Positions 8,627 through 19,300 of a stretch of 64,000 nucleotides of DNA are shown here, one piece after another. The stretch is from positions 34,954 through 98,953 of the forward strand of contig CAYJKC010000003.1 in assembly GCA_964370675.1 (NCBI GenBank), in the 5' to 3' direction. The position numbers and the translations under genes are program-made. Below the pieces are notes generated by a model, which was given only the letters and a program-made list of their open reading frames with translations, had not been told where the DNA came from and did not search any database. Source of the stretch: CAYJAD01 sp964370675 (GTDB lineage Bacteria; Desulfobacterota; Desulfovibrionia; Desulfovibrionales; Desulfovibrionaceae). The first letter of the stretch is position 1. Each line of letters starts with the position of its first letter.

Positions 8627-10006
8627 TTAAGAGAGGATTTTTTCTACCTTACTAACCATATCACGCAGTGCTAATAATAAGATGCGATCACCATTAGCTA
8701 TAATGGTATCACCCTTGGGAATATATGCTTCATGTTCGCGCACAATGGCAAGCAAAAGAACACCTTGAGGAAGCCCCAATGAATGCACGGCACAACCAAT
8801 GAATGTCGAATTATCACGAACCTTTGCTTCCATAATTTCAGCAGCCTCATTGCCTACAGACACGCAAGATATGACCGACTCTTGCCGCACATATTGCAAA
8901 ATACTGTTTACGGCTGAATAGCGCAAACTTACGCTATGATCTATACCTATATTTTCAAGCAAGGATAGATATTCTGCCTTATCCACGCGTGAAACAGCCT
9001 CGCGCATACCTAATGATTTAGCTAAAAGGCATGAAACTATATTGGTATTTTCATCACTGGTTAAAGCCACAAAGGCATCGGTATGTAGTAGGTCTTCTTC
9101 TTCAAAAAGACGCTTATCGGTACCATCACCATGTAAAATTGTCACATTTTCTAAGCTATTTGCAAGCTCTGTACAGCGTGCTGCATCACGGTCTATGATA
9201 GTTACAGCCATGCCTTTACGGGCAAAAGCTTCTGCCATGCAAGAACCAATGCGCCCACCACCCACAATGCACACCGAAGAAATAAAACCACGACAGCGAT
9301 TAAGTGCTTTTAATAATGCTGCTTGTGCCACAGGTTGATAAATAAAATAAACTACATCACCTTCTTGTAAAACATCTTCACCGGAAGGAATAATGAGGGA
9401 TTTATGCCTTACAATGGCACCCACCATAATTTGTTCTTCCTTAACAATATCTCGAAAATATTTTAATTCCTTACCAAGCAATGGACCTTCATGTATCTTC
9501 ATGGCAACCATGCAAATACGCCCTTTTGCAAACTCACCATATTCCACTGCACCGGGTAAGGTCAGACGTTTATCAATACTATGCACAATTTCTTGTTCTG
9601 GATTTACAAGAGCACTAATGTTTAAGGCAGGATTTTCTAAAATATTAATGTGGGTTAAATACTCAACATTTCGAATACGCGCTAATTTTTGAGCTTTGGG
9701 GGCAATGGTATTGGCAAAAAGACAAGCGAGTATATTATTTTCATCACTATTGGTTACAGCAAGAAATACGTCTGCATTGGTTAAACCTAAATCACATAAC
9801 ACTTGCGGACTTGCACCTGAACCACAAATGGTTTGCACATCCATATGGTCATCCATGCGTTGCAATGCTTGCTCATTAAGGTCAATTACCACCACATTTT
9901 TTTGCTCATGCGTAAGGCGCAGAGCCACATGATAACCCACCTCACCTGCACCAACAATTACTACCTTGCGAGGGTTTTGCTCTGGTTGTGTGCGACGAAA
10001 AAACAT
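8627..10006 (-). CDS. trkA: Trk system regulatory NAD-binding protein TrkA
   Basis: Cytoplasmic gating subunit that binds NAD(H) or nucleotides and controls TrkH. The 459 residues form two TrkA_N/TrkA_C (RCK) repeats. The first Rossmann motif is VIVGAGEVGYHVA with the acidic VVVIDLNEQA; the second is CIVGGGRIGSCMAEA with VTIIDRDAARC. Each is followed by a TrkA_C segment that ends in a short hydrophobic DRILLLA-like strand. It is the first gene of a trkA-trkH pair and lies 39 bases downstream of argH on the same strand. Confidence 0.95.
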   Translation of the reverse strand: MFFRRTQPEQNPRKVVIVGAGEVGYHVALRLTHEQKNVVVIDLNEQALQRMDDHMDVQTICGSGASPQVLCDLGLTNADVFLAVTNSDENNILACLFANTIAPKAQKLARIRNVEYLTHINILENPALNISALVNPEQEIVHSIDKRLTLPGAVEYGEFAKGRICMVAMKIHEGPLLGKELKYFRDIVKEEQIMVGAIVRHKSLIIPSGEDVLQEGDVVYFIYQPVAQAALLKALNRCRGFISSVCIVGGGRIGSCMAEAFARKGMAVTIIDRDAARCTELANSLENVTILHGDGTDKRLFEEEDLLHTDAFVALTSDENTNIVSCLLAKSLGMREAVSRVDKAEYLSLLENIGIDHSVSLRYSAVNSILQYVRQESVISCVSVGNEAAEIMEAKVRDNSTFIGCAVHSLGLPQGVLLLAIVREHEAYIPKGDTIIANGDRILLLALRDMVSKVEKILS

Positions 10007-10045
10007 ATATGCCTCATTGATTTAAATTCAATAATTATACAGCTC

Positions 10046-11431
10046 TTACTCTGATTTTAAAAAATTCTCCAAGAACTCAATCTGTTTTTTGACCGATTTT
10101 GGTCCAGTGCCACCCAAGGTTTCACGTCTATTGACAGCCGCTTGATAATCTAAAATATCATATACATCTTGAGTAATTTTAGGGCAAATACTTTGTAATT
10201 GCTCAAGGCTTAATTCTTCAAGCCCTTGCCCTTGTTGTTCGGCAAGGGCAACTGCTTTGCCTGTTAAATGGTGGGCCTCACGAAAGGCTATACCCTTCAC
10301 CACTAAATAATCTGCCAATTCAGTAGCATTTAAAAAGCCTGCTTTACAAGCTTTAGCCATGCGCTCTGGTACAAAGGTTAATGCCTCAAGCATACCTGCC
10401 ATAAGTATGAGTGAAGATTGTAAAGTTTTATTGGTATCAATGAATGGCTCTTTATCTTCTTGCAAGTCACGGTTATAGGTTAAAGGCAATCCCTTTAGCG
10501 TGGTCAACATACCCATAAGCGCACCATAAACCCTTCCTACCTTACCACGCATAAGCTCTGCCACATCTGGATTTTTCTTTTGTGGCATCATAGATGAACC
10601 AGTGGCATAGTCATCAGGAAGTTGTATAAAGCCAAAGGCAGGATTTGCCCAAATAATAATCTCTTCACAAAAGCGCGATAAGTGCATCATACTGCACGAT
10701 GCTATAAATAGACTTTCAGCTAAGAAATCACGGTCTGCCACTGCATCCATGGAATTATTAAAAATTCCATACATTTCAAGCTCATCTGCCACAGACTTAG
10801 GATCAAGAGCATAGGTTGTGCCAGCCAAAGCCCCTGCACCCAAGGGCGAAATGCGCACGCGCTGTTCAGCCTGTTTGACGCGCTCTAAGTCACGCTTAAA
10901 CATAAAGGCATATGCCAGTAAATGATGGGCTAAACTAACAGGTTGTGCAGGTTGCAAATGAGTATAGCCTGGTAAAATGGTTTTTTCATGTTCTTTAGCA
11001 CGAGCCACAAAGGTTGCAATAAGTTTATGCATTAAGTCTTGCCAGGTGCGCAATGCGTCAGAAACATATAGCCTAAAAGCAAGACCCACTTGGTCATTGC
11101 GGCTGCGACCTGTGTGCAATTTTTTACCCACGTCACCCACAAGCTCAGTAAGCCTTGCTTCAATATTCATATGCACATCTTCAAGCGATGTTTTCCAAGT
11201 AAATGTACCAGCTTCAATTTCAGCTAAAACATCATCTAAACCTTGCACAATATGAGTGGCTTCATCTTGGCTTAAAACACCTTGCCGTGCCAACATACGT
11301 GCATGGGCTTTTGAACCTGCAATATCATGCGCATAAAGAGCTTGATCATAGGAACAAGATTCTGTGTAATCAGCAACAATATCCTTTGGTCCTTGGCTAA
11401 AACGCCCACCCCAAGATGTATTTTTTGACAT
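10046..11431 (-). CDS. argH: Argininosuccinate lyase
   Basis: Last step of arginine synthesis: cleaves argininosuccinate to arginine and fumarate. It has 461 residues, normal for the family. The fumarase/aspartase superfamily signature GSSMMPQKKNPD is intact near residue 280, as are GRSRNDQV (substrate binding) and LPGYTHLQPAQP with the conserved His. GAGG lies 5 bases before the ATG. It follows argG by 9 bases and is clearly co-transcribed. Its stop is only 39 bases from trkA, so readthrough into the trk genes is possible. Confidence 0.97.
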   Translation of the reverse strand: MSKNTSWGGRFSQGPKDIVADYTESCSYDQALYAHDIAGSKAHARMLARQGVLSQDEATHIVQGLDDVLAEIEAGTFTWKTSLEDVHMNIEARLTELVGDVGKKLHTGRSRNDQVGLAFRLYVSDALRTWQDLMHKLIATFVARAKEHEKTILPGYTHLQPAQPVSLAHHLLAYAFMFKRDLERVKQAEQRVRISPLGAGALAGTTYALDPKSVADELEMYGIFNNSMDAVADRDFLAESLFIASCSMMHLSRFCEEIIIWANPAFGFIQLPDDYATGSSMMPQKKNPDVAELMRGKVGRVYGALMGMLTTLKGLPLTYNRDLQEDKEPFIDTNKTLQSSLILMAGMLEALTFVPERMAKACKAGFLNATELADYLVVKGIAFREAHHLTGKAVALAEQQGQGLEELSLEQLQSICPKITQDVYDILDYQAAVNRRETLGGTGPKSVKKQIEFLENFLKSE

Positions 11432-11440
11432 AAATTCCTC

Positions 11441-12643
11441 TTACTTTCTATTCTTCATGGCAGCATAGGTGCGCAGACGTAAACCATTCAAGCAAATAAA
11501 GCCTGCAGCGTCCTTATGATCATAGGTGGCGCATTCTTCAAAAGTAGCCAAATCATGACAAAATAATGTATTGGGAGAAGTGCGACTAAGCGGCCAAGCT
11601 GTGCCCTTATAAAGCTTTAAGGTTACACTGCCACTAACGGTTTCTTGAGCTTTGTCCATAAGGGCTTGCATGGCTTCGCGCTCAGGAGCAAACCAAAAAC
11701 CATTGTATATGGCAGTGGAATAACGAGGGATGAGCATATCGCGCACTGCCAACACTTCACGATCTAAGCAAATACCTTCTAAATCGCGATGCGCAGTGTA
11801 TAATATTGTACCACCTGGTGTTTCATATACTCCACGACACTTCATGCCCACAAAGCGGTTTTCCACCATATCAAGGCGACCAATGCCATGTTTTGCACCT
11901 AATGCATTAAGATTTTGAATAATACTAGCAGGTGACATCTTAACGCCATTAATGGCTACAGCATCTCCGGCTTCAAAATCAATATTAATAATTTCTGGTG
12001 TATCAGGCGCACTTTCCACCGGTACGCATAATCTATAGCAGCTATCATGCGGTGCTTCGCCCGGATCTTCAAGCTCACTGCCTTCAAAACTGCAATGGAG
12101 CATATTTTCATCCATACTATAACGCTTTTGTGCTGTGGAAATTGGTATACCATGTTTTTCCGCAAAGGCATTTAAAGCTGTGCGTGACATGAGATCCCAC
12201 TCACGCCAAGGCGCTATAACTTTTAAATCCGGAGCCAGTGCATTCACAGAAAATTCAAAGCGCACTTGGTCATTACCCTTACCTGTTGCACCATGAGCTA
12301 CAGCATCTGCACCTTCTGCACGAGCAATTTCCACCAAACGCTTTGCAATAAGCGGACGGGCAATGGAAGTACCAAGTAAATAACGCCCCTCATAAAGACC
12401 GCAAGAGCGCATCATGGGAAAAACATATTCGCGAGCAAATTCTTCGCGCAAATCTTCCACATAGGCTTTGCTTGCGCCAGTTTTTAATGCTTTTTCTTCC
12501 ACATCAGAAAGATCTTCCGTTTGCCCAAGGTCGGCAGTCATGGTGATTACTTCACAATTATATGTGGTTATAAGCCATTTTAAGATAACAGAAGTATCTA
12601 AACCACCAGAATAAGCAAGCACAACCTTTTTTACTTTTTGCAT
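11441..12643 (-). CDS. argG: Argininosuccinate synthase
   Basis: Joins citrulline and aspartate with ATP to form argininosuccinate. It has 400 residues. The N-terminal PP-loop VVLAYSGGLDTSVI is intact, followed by ATGKGNDQVRFE (citrulline and aspartate contact region) and SMDENMLHCSFEGSELEDP. AGAGG precedes the ATG by about 5 bases. It is the first gene of argG-argH. No ArgR box could be assigned with confidence in the 90-base upstream spacer. Confidence 0.97.
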   Translation of the reverse strand: MQKVKKVVLAYSGGLDTSVILKWLITTYNCEVITMTADLGQTEDLSDVEEKALKTGASKAYVEDLREEFAREYVFPMMRSCGLYEGRYLLGTSIARPLIAKRLVEIARAEGADAVAHGATGKGNDQVRFEFSVNALAPDLKVIAPWREWDLMSRTALNAFAEKHGIPISTAQKRYSMDENMLHCSFEGSELEDPGEAPHDSCYRLCVPVESAPDTPEIINIDFEAGDAVAINGVKMSPASIIQNLNALGAKHGIGRLDMVENRFVGMKCRGVYETPGGTILYTAHRDLEGICLDREVLAVRDMLIPRYSTAIYNGFWFAPEREAMQALMDKAQETVSGSVTLKLYKGTAWPLSRTSPNTLFCHDLATFEECATYDHKDAAGFICLNGLRLRTYAAMKNRK

Positions 12644-12732
12644 AAAATCCTCTTTTTAAGTATTTAATATGCCTAATTTTAATTAGACACAAACCATTGG
12701 TTTATATTTTTTTAACTGATACCAAGTTAAAC

Positions 12733-13974
12733 TTATTTTGCCATATGCTTTAATTTTTCTTCATCAACCCTTACCAATTTGGCAAGTTTTTCAGCAACAA
12801 TGGAGTTTGCTAACACATTTGGATGTCTATCATGGGGGATTTCATATAATGCTTGATTATTATCATATTCAGGAAACCAAGCGGATACATTAGTTATCTC
12901 TACATTTTTTGGCAACTCAGTTAAAACATCAACCGTTTGCTTATCCCATGCTAAAACATTAAATATACTGTTAGGATAGCTCAATTTAAATTCTTCAATA
13001 GACGCAGCTGTTAAAGCATTAAAAATTTTATTTTTCTTCGCATCAGTATTATATGGCACGACCAGCTTTAGAATATGATTATAATAATGTATATATAAAA
13101 AACTTTTACTTAAAACTTCATGTAAATTAGGCTTAGTATATGGATATTGTTCAATAAAAGATCCAGCGCGCTCCAACTTGCCATCAATTAAAAAGTAGCG
13201 TGGTCCATAAAAATCCCAAGGTGATAGCCCTGCTACACGCTCTCTATGTGTCCTTAATGCGACATAATATACTATAATATTATCATATTTTTCTAAATAT
13301 GGTAATTTTGACTGAATAATATTATAAATATGATGCGTGCCATAACCACCAACACCAAGATTAAACACTTGATATTTATCACCAAGTGCTTGACCTAATT
13401 TATAAGCAAAGGTTTCTTGATCATTTAAGCCTTCACCAAAGGTATATGAGCAACCAAATAACACCACTGCTGTTTTAGCAGAGTCATGCTTAGGGGTTGT
13501 ACGCTGTCCCAAGGCATTGGTTGTAAATGTAATATCATAAATTACATCTTTTTTTCCATTATGTTCAAAGAAACGTTTTTCATTGGCTGTCCACTGAGGT
13601 TTTAAGACATAACCCAACTCCTCATGGCGTAGATGCGGAGTTTTTTCATATGCTCCTGTATTATCATCAGATACATCATCTTTATAAAAATTAATAATAT
13701 AATCTATATTAGGCACAGCAAATGGATTTACAGTAAAATTAGCAGAGTTAGCGTGGTAAAGTTCAAGACCCGTAATGGTAATGGTAAGGGAAAATAAAAT
13801 GATTGCCACATACTGCACAATAGAATTTTTTACCATGCAGGCTAGGGCTATGCAAAAAATTGAAATACCTAAGGTTAAACAAAAGAATTGCAAGGCAAAA
13901 CTATTCATCAAAAAAACACATATATTTAAAAAAACAATGGTTAAGAGTAATAATATTTTGGTTCTTGTTTGCAT
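12733..13974 (-). CDS. Membrane-anchored SGNH/GDSL-like hydrolase, function unknown
   Basis: 413 residues. Three hydrophobic segments fill residues 5-72, and the rest is probably periplasmic. The SGNH blocks are recognisable: VVLFGCSYTFGEG (block I with the nucleophile Ser), LGVGGYGTHH (block III region with Gly) and HDRHPNVLAN near the C-terminus (Asp-x-x-His, block V). The central YYVALRTHRERV region may hold another block. Such proteins act as esterases or acetyl transferases on surface glycans, but no partner here points to a substrate. GCAGG lies 7 bases before the ATG. It is divergent from the porin gene. Confidence 0.7.
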   Translation of the reverse strand: MQTRTKILLLLTIVFLNICVFLMNSFALQFFCLTLGISIFCIALACMVKNSIVQYVAIILFSLTITITGLELYHANSANFTVNPFAVPNIDYIINFYKDDVSDDNTGAYEKTPHLRHEELGYVLKPQWTANEKRFFEHNGKKDVIYDITFTTNALGQRTTPKHDSAKTAVVLFGCSYTFGEGLNDQETFAYKLGQALGDKYQVFNLGVGGYGTHHIYNIIQSKLPYLEKYDNIIVYYVALRTHRERVAGLSPWDFYGPRYFLIDGKLERAGSFIEQYPYTKPNLHEVLSKSFLYIHYYNHILKLVVPYNTDAKKNKIFNALTAASIEEFKLSYPNSIFNVLAWDKQTVDVLTELPKNVEITNVSAWFPEYDNNQALYEIPHDRHPNVLANSIVAEKLAKLVRVDEEKLKHMAK

Positions 13975-14063
13975 TAAAATCCTGCTTCTGGAGTTTTTCT
14001 ATGCCGTTGTGGGTACAGTATTTTTATAAAATGAGCAAGTTTTTAATGGCGGGGAAATATTAC

Positions 14064-14127
14064 GTGATTCCGATTTATAACTATAACCAAGAAAATTTTA
14101 TTTTTTATGCATATGCAAATCGGAATC
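14064..14127. repeat. Short inverted-repeat element related to the arm of the 6667-7054 element
   Basis: GATTCCGATTT (14066-14076) and its exact complement AAATCGGAATC (14117-14127) enclose a 40-base AT-rich centre. Bases 14064-14119 match 6667-6722 at 48 of 56 positions with no gaps, so the two are members of one repeat family. Confidence 0.7.
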
Positions 14128-14161
14128 CCCTGATAAAAATATGTATACTACTCAATTTTAT

Positions 14162-14188
14162 TTGACAGATAATTTTTTTTTGTATACA
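14162..14188 (+). promoter_or_regulatory. Candidate sigma-70 promoter upstream of the porin gene
   Basis: A perfect -35 TTGACA (14162-14167) is followed after 15 bases by TATACA (14183-14188), or after 17 bases by TACAAA. The spacing is short for the better -10. It would give a leader of about 160 bases before the porin ATG. Confidence 0.45.
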
Positions 14189-14356
14189 AAATGCAACTTA
14201 TCCAGACTATTTCTATACGCATGGATATGACTGAAATTATTTAGAGTAAGTATTGCTACTGATTATAACATAATTTTATAGACTTTTACGGATAGCATTA
14301 GCACTAAAAAACAATTCAACCTAAAACCATCTAACAGCAAAAGGTAAAATAATACA

Positions 14357-15922
14357 ATGAAAAAAACTTCTATTCTTATCCTGTCCATTATGGTGAGTTT
14401 ATGTTCCTCTAGCATGGCTTTTGCCATTGACTTCAAAGCTAAAGGTGAATGGGTTATGAGGTTTGACTATGGCTCAGGCAGCCAAGGTGCATCTGCTACA
14501 AAGGATGGCGGCAATATTTATGGTTATGGTAATAATAATAGCTCCACTTACGGACCAGATAGTTTTGATGCTAACCATCGTATACGCTTACAATTTGATG
14601 CTATTGCTTCAGAAAGCCTTTCCGGAACAGTTTATTTTGAGGTTGCAGATGCTGAATGGGGTAACACTGCCACAGGTGCAGCCCTTGGTGCAGATGCACG
14701 CACCCTTCAACTTAAACAAGCCTACATTGACTGGGTTGTCCCAAGCACACAAATAAAATTGCGTATGGGTATACAAGGTATAGCCCTTCCATCTTACACA
14801 ACAATTGGTTCTATGGTACTAAACAACGATGCTGCTGGTATTGTTGCATCAAATAAATTTAGTGATAATATTTCATTAAGTCTTTTTTGGGTTAGACTCT
14901 ATAACGACAATTATATTAATGAAGAAATAAACACTGGTGATTCAAGTAATTATCTTGATAATGTTGATATGTTTGGTCTATCTTTGCCACTAAGTTTTGA
15001 CGGTTTCAAAATTATACCATGGGCAACATATATGGCCGTTGGTAATAATTTCAACCAAGGTGCTCTGGATATGGGTAACTCCATTGGTACTGTAAGATAT
15101 GGGCTAACCCCCGAGGACTTTATTGGCAGACATGCCCTGTCTTCATCACATACATCTAACTATGACGACCTCTACCCTTACGCTAACGTTTGGCATGCCG
15201 GTATTACTGGTGAACTTACCATGACTGACCCCATACGTATAGCTTTTGATTTTAATTACGGTCATGCTGATTTTGGCACCATAAAGGATGATTTTTATGG
15301 CACATATAATGTAAAACGCCATGGTTTTTATGGTAGTTTGCTTTTTGAATACAAAATGAATTGGGGTACTCCTGGTATTTATGGTTGGTACTCAAGCGGT
15401 GACGACGACGACCCCAATAATGGCTCTGAACGTATGCCCACCATAAGCAATATAAATGCTCACCCTGATTTTTCACACTATGCAGGCTCAGGTGCTATTT
15501 CTGGTAGAGAGGGTGTGCTTGGTAGAACTTTAATTGGTACATGGGGCCTTGGTGTACGCATTCAAGATTTAAGTTTCATAGAAAATCTAAAACATACCCC
15601 ACGTATAAATTTCTTTAATGGAACAAACAGCACTGCCATGGCCAAACACGTTATGATTAACGATATTCAAGCAGATGGTAGCATTCAAAATTCATCCATA
15701 GGATATTACAGAGGTCCAGGTAATGGATTTTACCTAACCACCGCAGACTACGCTATAGAACTTGGGCTTACGACAGAATACCAAATCTACGAGAATCTAG
15801 AACTTTGCATAGAAATGGGCTATATAAATTTATACCTTAATCAAGGCAATGATGTCTGGGGCGACAATTTTACTGCCACTGACGCTTGGAATATTAACGC
15901 AAGCATTACATATAGTTTCTAA
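14357..15922 (+). CDS. Outer-membrane porin (Desulfovibrio homotrimeric porin type)
   Basis: 521 residues. It has an obvious Sec signal peptide (KK start, hydrophobic core, cleavage after SSSMAFA near residue 23), then a beta-barrel-like chain. Alternating polar and hydrophobic strands, many Gly, Asn and aromatic residues, and the C-terminal strand WNINASITYSF ending in Phe are typical of outer-membrane proteins assembled by Bam. The opening IDFKAKGEWVMRFDYG resembles the abundant porin of Desulfovibrio. It should form a passive channel for small solutes. It is monocistronic: the next gene on this strand is 459 bases away. Confidence 0.85.
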   Translation: MKKTSILILSIMVSLCSSSMAFAIDFKAKGEWVMRFDYGSGSQGASATKDGGNIYGYGNNNSSTYGPDSFDANHRIRLQFDAIASESLSGTVYFEVADAEWGNTATGAALGADARTLQLKQAYIDWVVPSTQIKLRMGIQGIALPSYTTIGSMVLNNDAAGIVASNKFSDNISLSLFWVRLYNDNYINEEINTGDSSNYLDNVDMFGLSLPLSFDGFKIIPWATYMAVGNNFNQGALDMGNSIGTVRYGLTPEDFIGRHALSSSHTSNYDDLYPYANVWHAGITGELTMTDPIRIAFDFNYGHADFGTIKDDFYGTYNVKRHGFYGSLLFEYKMNWGTPGIYGWYSSGDDDDPNNGSERMPTISNINAHPDFSHYAGSGAISGREGVLGRTLIGTWGLGVRIQDLSFIENLKHTPRINFFNGTNSTAMAKHVMINDIQADGSIQNSSIGYYRGPGNGFYLTTADYAIELGLTTEYQIYENLELCIEMGYINLYLNQGNDVWGDNFTATDAWNINASITYSF

Positions 15923-16381
15923 GCTAGCTTTTGTATAAAGCTATATTAAAATTTGCAATCTACCCCATGCTCATTGGTTTGATAAGCTTACTCTATGCAA
16001 AAGTTGGCACAATTTAAGATATAAAGAGGTATGGTCTAAAACAAGGTAAGAAAAACGCAAAAAAATATATCTTACATAGTAGTTTGAATAGTAATTATTT
16101 TTTACATTAGACTTTCGCGGCTACCAAGTTTGCCCTGTGCCCTAAGTATTCTTGCTTGACGATATGCCAAAGCTTTTTTATAGTGAAATGCTTTGTGCGT
16201 ACGTAGATTGCATTCAAGTATTTTGTCAAAAAATACATAATGATATGACAAATGACAAGTTAAATACCAAATGTTATCTTGCTGTTTCAAAATACTAGCA
16301 CAAAGTATTGCAAATAATGCATTATACAGTCACCACGGCAATTTAATATTGCTCAAAACGTAAGGACTAAATAGACTTACC
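15923..16381. other. Intergenic region between porin and carB
   Basis: About 459 bases with no convincing gene. A weak hairpin TAGCTTT-TGTAT-AAAGCTA (15927-15945) follows the porin stop but has no T-run. TAAGATATA (about 16015) and TATATCTTA (about 16066) form a distant inverted repeat. A 62-codon frame on the minus strand begins with TTG and has no binding site. The carB promoter should be in here, but I could not place it. Confidence 0.5.
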
Positions 16382-19300
16382 ATGCCAAAACGTACTGATT
16401 TAAAAAAGATTATGGTCATAGGTGCTGGCCCTATTGTTATTGGGCAAGCTTGTGAATTTGATTACTCTGGATCCCAAGCCGTAAAGGCCCTTAAAGAAGA
16501 AGGTTATGAAGTAGTGCTGGTTAACTCAAACCCAGCTACTATCATGACTGACCCTGGTCTTGCAGATAAAACCTATGTGGAACCCATTGAGCACGAAACC
16601 CTAGCCGCCATTGTGCGTAAGGAAAGACCTTGTGCCATTTTGCCAACACTTGGCGGGCAAACCGGTCTTAATGCTGCTTTGGCTCTAGCTAAAAGTGGTG
16701 TTTTAGCTGAGTGTAATGTGGAGCTCATTGGGGCTAAAGCTGATGTTATTGAAAAAGCTGAAAGCCGTGATTTATTCCGCAAAGCTATGGAAAATATTGG
16801 CTTAAAAATGCCAGCTAGTGGTATAGCCTATAATATGGAAGATGTGCGAAGGCTTGGTGCAAGCTTGCCATTTCCACTTATTATTCGTCCAGCCTTTACC
16901 CTTGGCGGTACTGGTGGTGGTATAGCTTATAACCTTGAAGATTTAGAAAACATTGCCGGACGCGGACTTGCTGCAAGCCCTGTGTCTGAGGTTATGATTG
17001 AGCAATCTGTTTTGGGCTGGAAAGAGCTTGAAATGGAAGTTATGCGCGATAAAAATGATAATTGCGTAATAGTTTGTTCCATTGAAAATGTAGACCCCAT
17101 GGGTGTGCATACTGGTGATTCCATAACAGTTGCACCTGTACAAACTATGACCGATGCTGAATATCAACACATGCGCGATGCAACCATTGCTGTTATGCGT
17201 GAAATAGGTGTTGAAACCGGTGGCTCCAATGTGCAATTTGCTCAAAACCCAGCCAATGGTGAGCTAGTGGTTATTGAGATGAATCCGCGTGTATCTCGTT
17301 CTTCTGCACTTGCCTCTAAGGCAACAGGCTTTCCCATTGCAAAAATTGCCGCAAAACTTGCCGTAGGCTATACCTTAGATGAATTACGTAACGACATTAC
17401 CCGCGAAACTTCCGCAAGTTTTGAACCTTCCATTGACTATGTGGTTGTAAAAATACCACGCTTTACCTTTGAAAAATTCCCAGGCTCCAAGGACGAACTA
17501 ACCACCGCCATGAAAAGCGTTGGTGAGGCCATGAGCATTGGGCGTACATTTAAAGAGGCTCTACAAAAAGGCATGCGCTCCATGGAACTTGGCTATACTG
17601 GGCTTGGCTTTGGTTTTCGTAACGCCTTAGCAGACAAAGAAAGTGTGCTTGCATCCTTACGCAAGCCAAATTCACGGCGTTTACTTGCTTTGCGAGAAGC
17701 TGTGCGTTTAGGTCTTTCTGACCAAGAAATTTTTGAAGCTTCAAGCTTTGACCCTTGGTACACAAGACAGATTCGCGATATTGTTAATATGGAAAAAAGC
17801 CTATTAGACTTTGGACTTGCTAATGATATGACAGCCGCCAATGCTGAGCTTGCTGTTATATTGCGCGAAGCCAAGGAATATGGATTTTCTGATCGACAAC
17901 TAGCAGAGATGTGGAAAAGACCAGAAAATGACATTAGCCGCTTGCGCAAAGAGCTTAATATTACTCCATCATATTATTTAGTAGATACTTGTGCAGCAGA
18001 ATTTGAGGCTTATACCCCATATTTTTACTCCACTTATGAATCTACCCAAGAAATGGATTTATCAGAGCGTAAAAAAGTTATCATCCTAGGTGGTGGTCCA
18101 AACCGTATTGGGCAAGGCATTGAATTTGATTATTGTTGTTGCCATGCATCATTTGCACTTAAAGATGCGGGGGTTATGTCCATCATGGTTAACTCTAACC
18201 CAGAAACAGTATCTACTGACTATGATACGTCTGACAGATTATATTTTGAGCCACTCACATTTGAAGATGTCATGCATATTGTGGATATAGAAAAACCCTT
18301 TGGGGTTATTGTGCAATTTGGTGGGCAAACTCCACTTAACTTAGCAGTACCACTTATGCGCGCCGGTGTGCCCATACTTGGCACCTCGCCCGATGCTATT
18401 GACCGCGCAGAAGACCGCGAACGTTTTCAAGCGCTTATTCAAAAACTTGGGCTTCGTCAACCACCCAATGGCATTGCTTTAAATCTTAAAGATGCTCAAA
18501 AAGTAGCAGAACAAATTGAATATCCTGTGGTAGTGCGCCCAAGCTATGTGCTTGGAGGTAGAGCCATGGCCATTGTTTATGACAATGATGAACTTGCAGA
18601 ATATTTTGCAAATCATGTGTCTGAAGACTTAGAACACCCTATCCTAATTGATAAATTCTTAGAATATGCCATTGAGGTGGATGTTGACGCTCTATCTGAT
18701 GGTGAAGAAGTATATATAGCTGGCATTATGGAACATATTGAAGAAGCCGGCGTTCACTCTGGTGACTCTGCTTGTGTTCTACCTTCATACTCACTCTCTT
18801 ATGACCATGTGGCTGAAATTGCATTGCAAGCTGAAGCCTTGGCCCGCGAGCTTCGTGTTGTGGGGCTTATGAATATTCAATTTGCCATTAAGGATGATAA
18901 AATTTTCATCTTAGAAGTTAATCCGCGTGCTTCACGCACAGCACCCTTTGTAGCAAAAGCAACCGGTGTACCTCTACCATACTTGGCAACACAAGTTATG
19001 CTTGGCAAAACCCTTGAAGAGCTTGACCCTTGGTCCATGCGTAAAGGTGGATTTTTCTGTGTCAAAGAAGCCGTATTCCCCTTTAATCGCTTCACCGGAG
19101 TTGATGTGCTTTTAGGACCAGAAATGCGTTCCACAGGCGAAGTTATGGGCATGGGTCCAACTTTTGAAGAGGCTTTTTTCAAGAGCCAATTAGCAGCAGG
19201 TCAAACCCTACCCAAGAGTGGCAAGGTATTTCTTTCTGTTAATGATCGCGATAAACCTTTCCTCTTGGATGTGGCAAAAGTATTTGCAGATAAAGGTTTT

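Larger units (their letters stand above)
13975..14356. other. Intergenic region upstream of the porin gene
   Basis: About 382 bases between divergent genes. It holds the inverted-repeat element at 14064-14127 and a candidate promoter at 14162-14188. The stretch 14190-14356 is AT-rich; apart from weak -10-like sequences I see nothing more in it. Confidence 0.6.

Noticed and set aside
16001..16020. TTGGCACAATTTAAGA as a possible sigma-54 promoter upstream of carB
   Set aside because: The -24 part is good, but the -12 position reads GA rather than GC.
16102..16290. 62-codon minus-strand frame upstream of carB
   Set aside because: It starts with TTG, has no ribosome binding site, no recognisable domain and no conserved neighbour; I treat it as chance.
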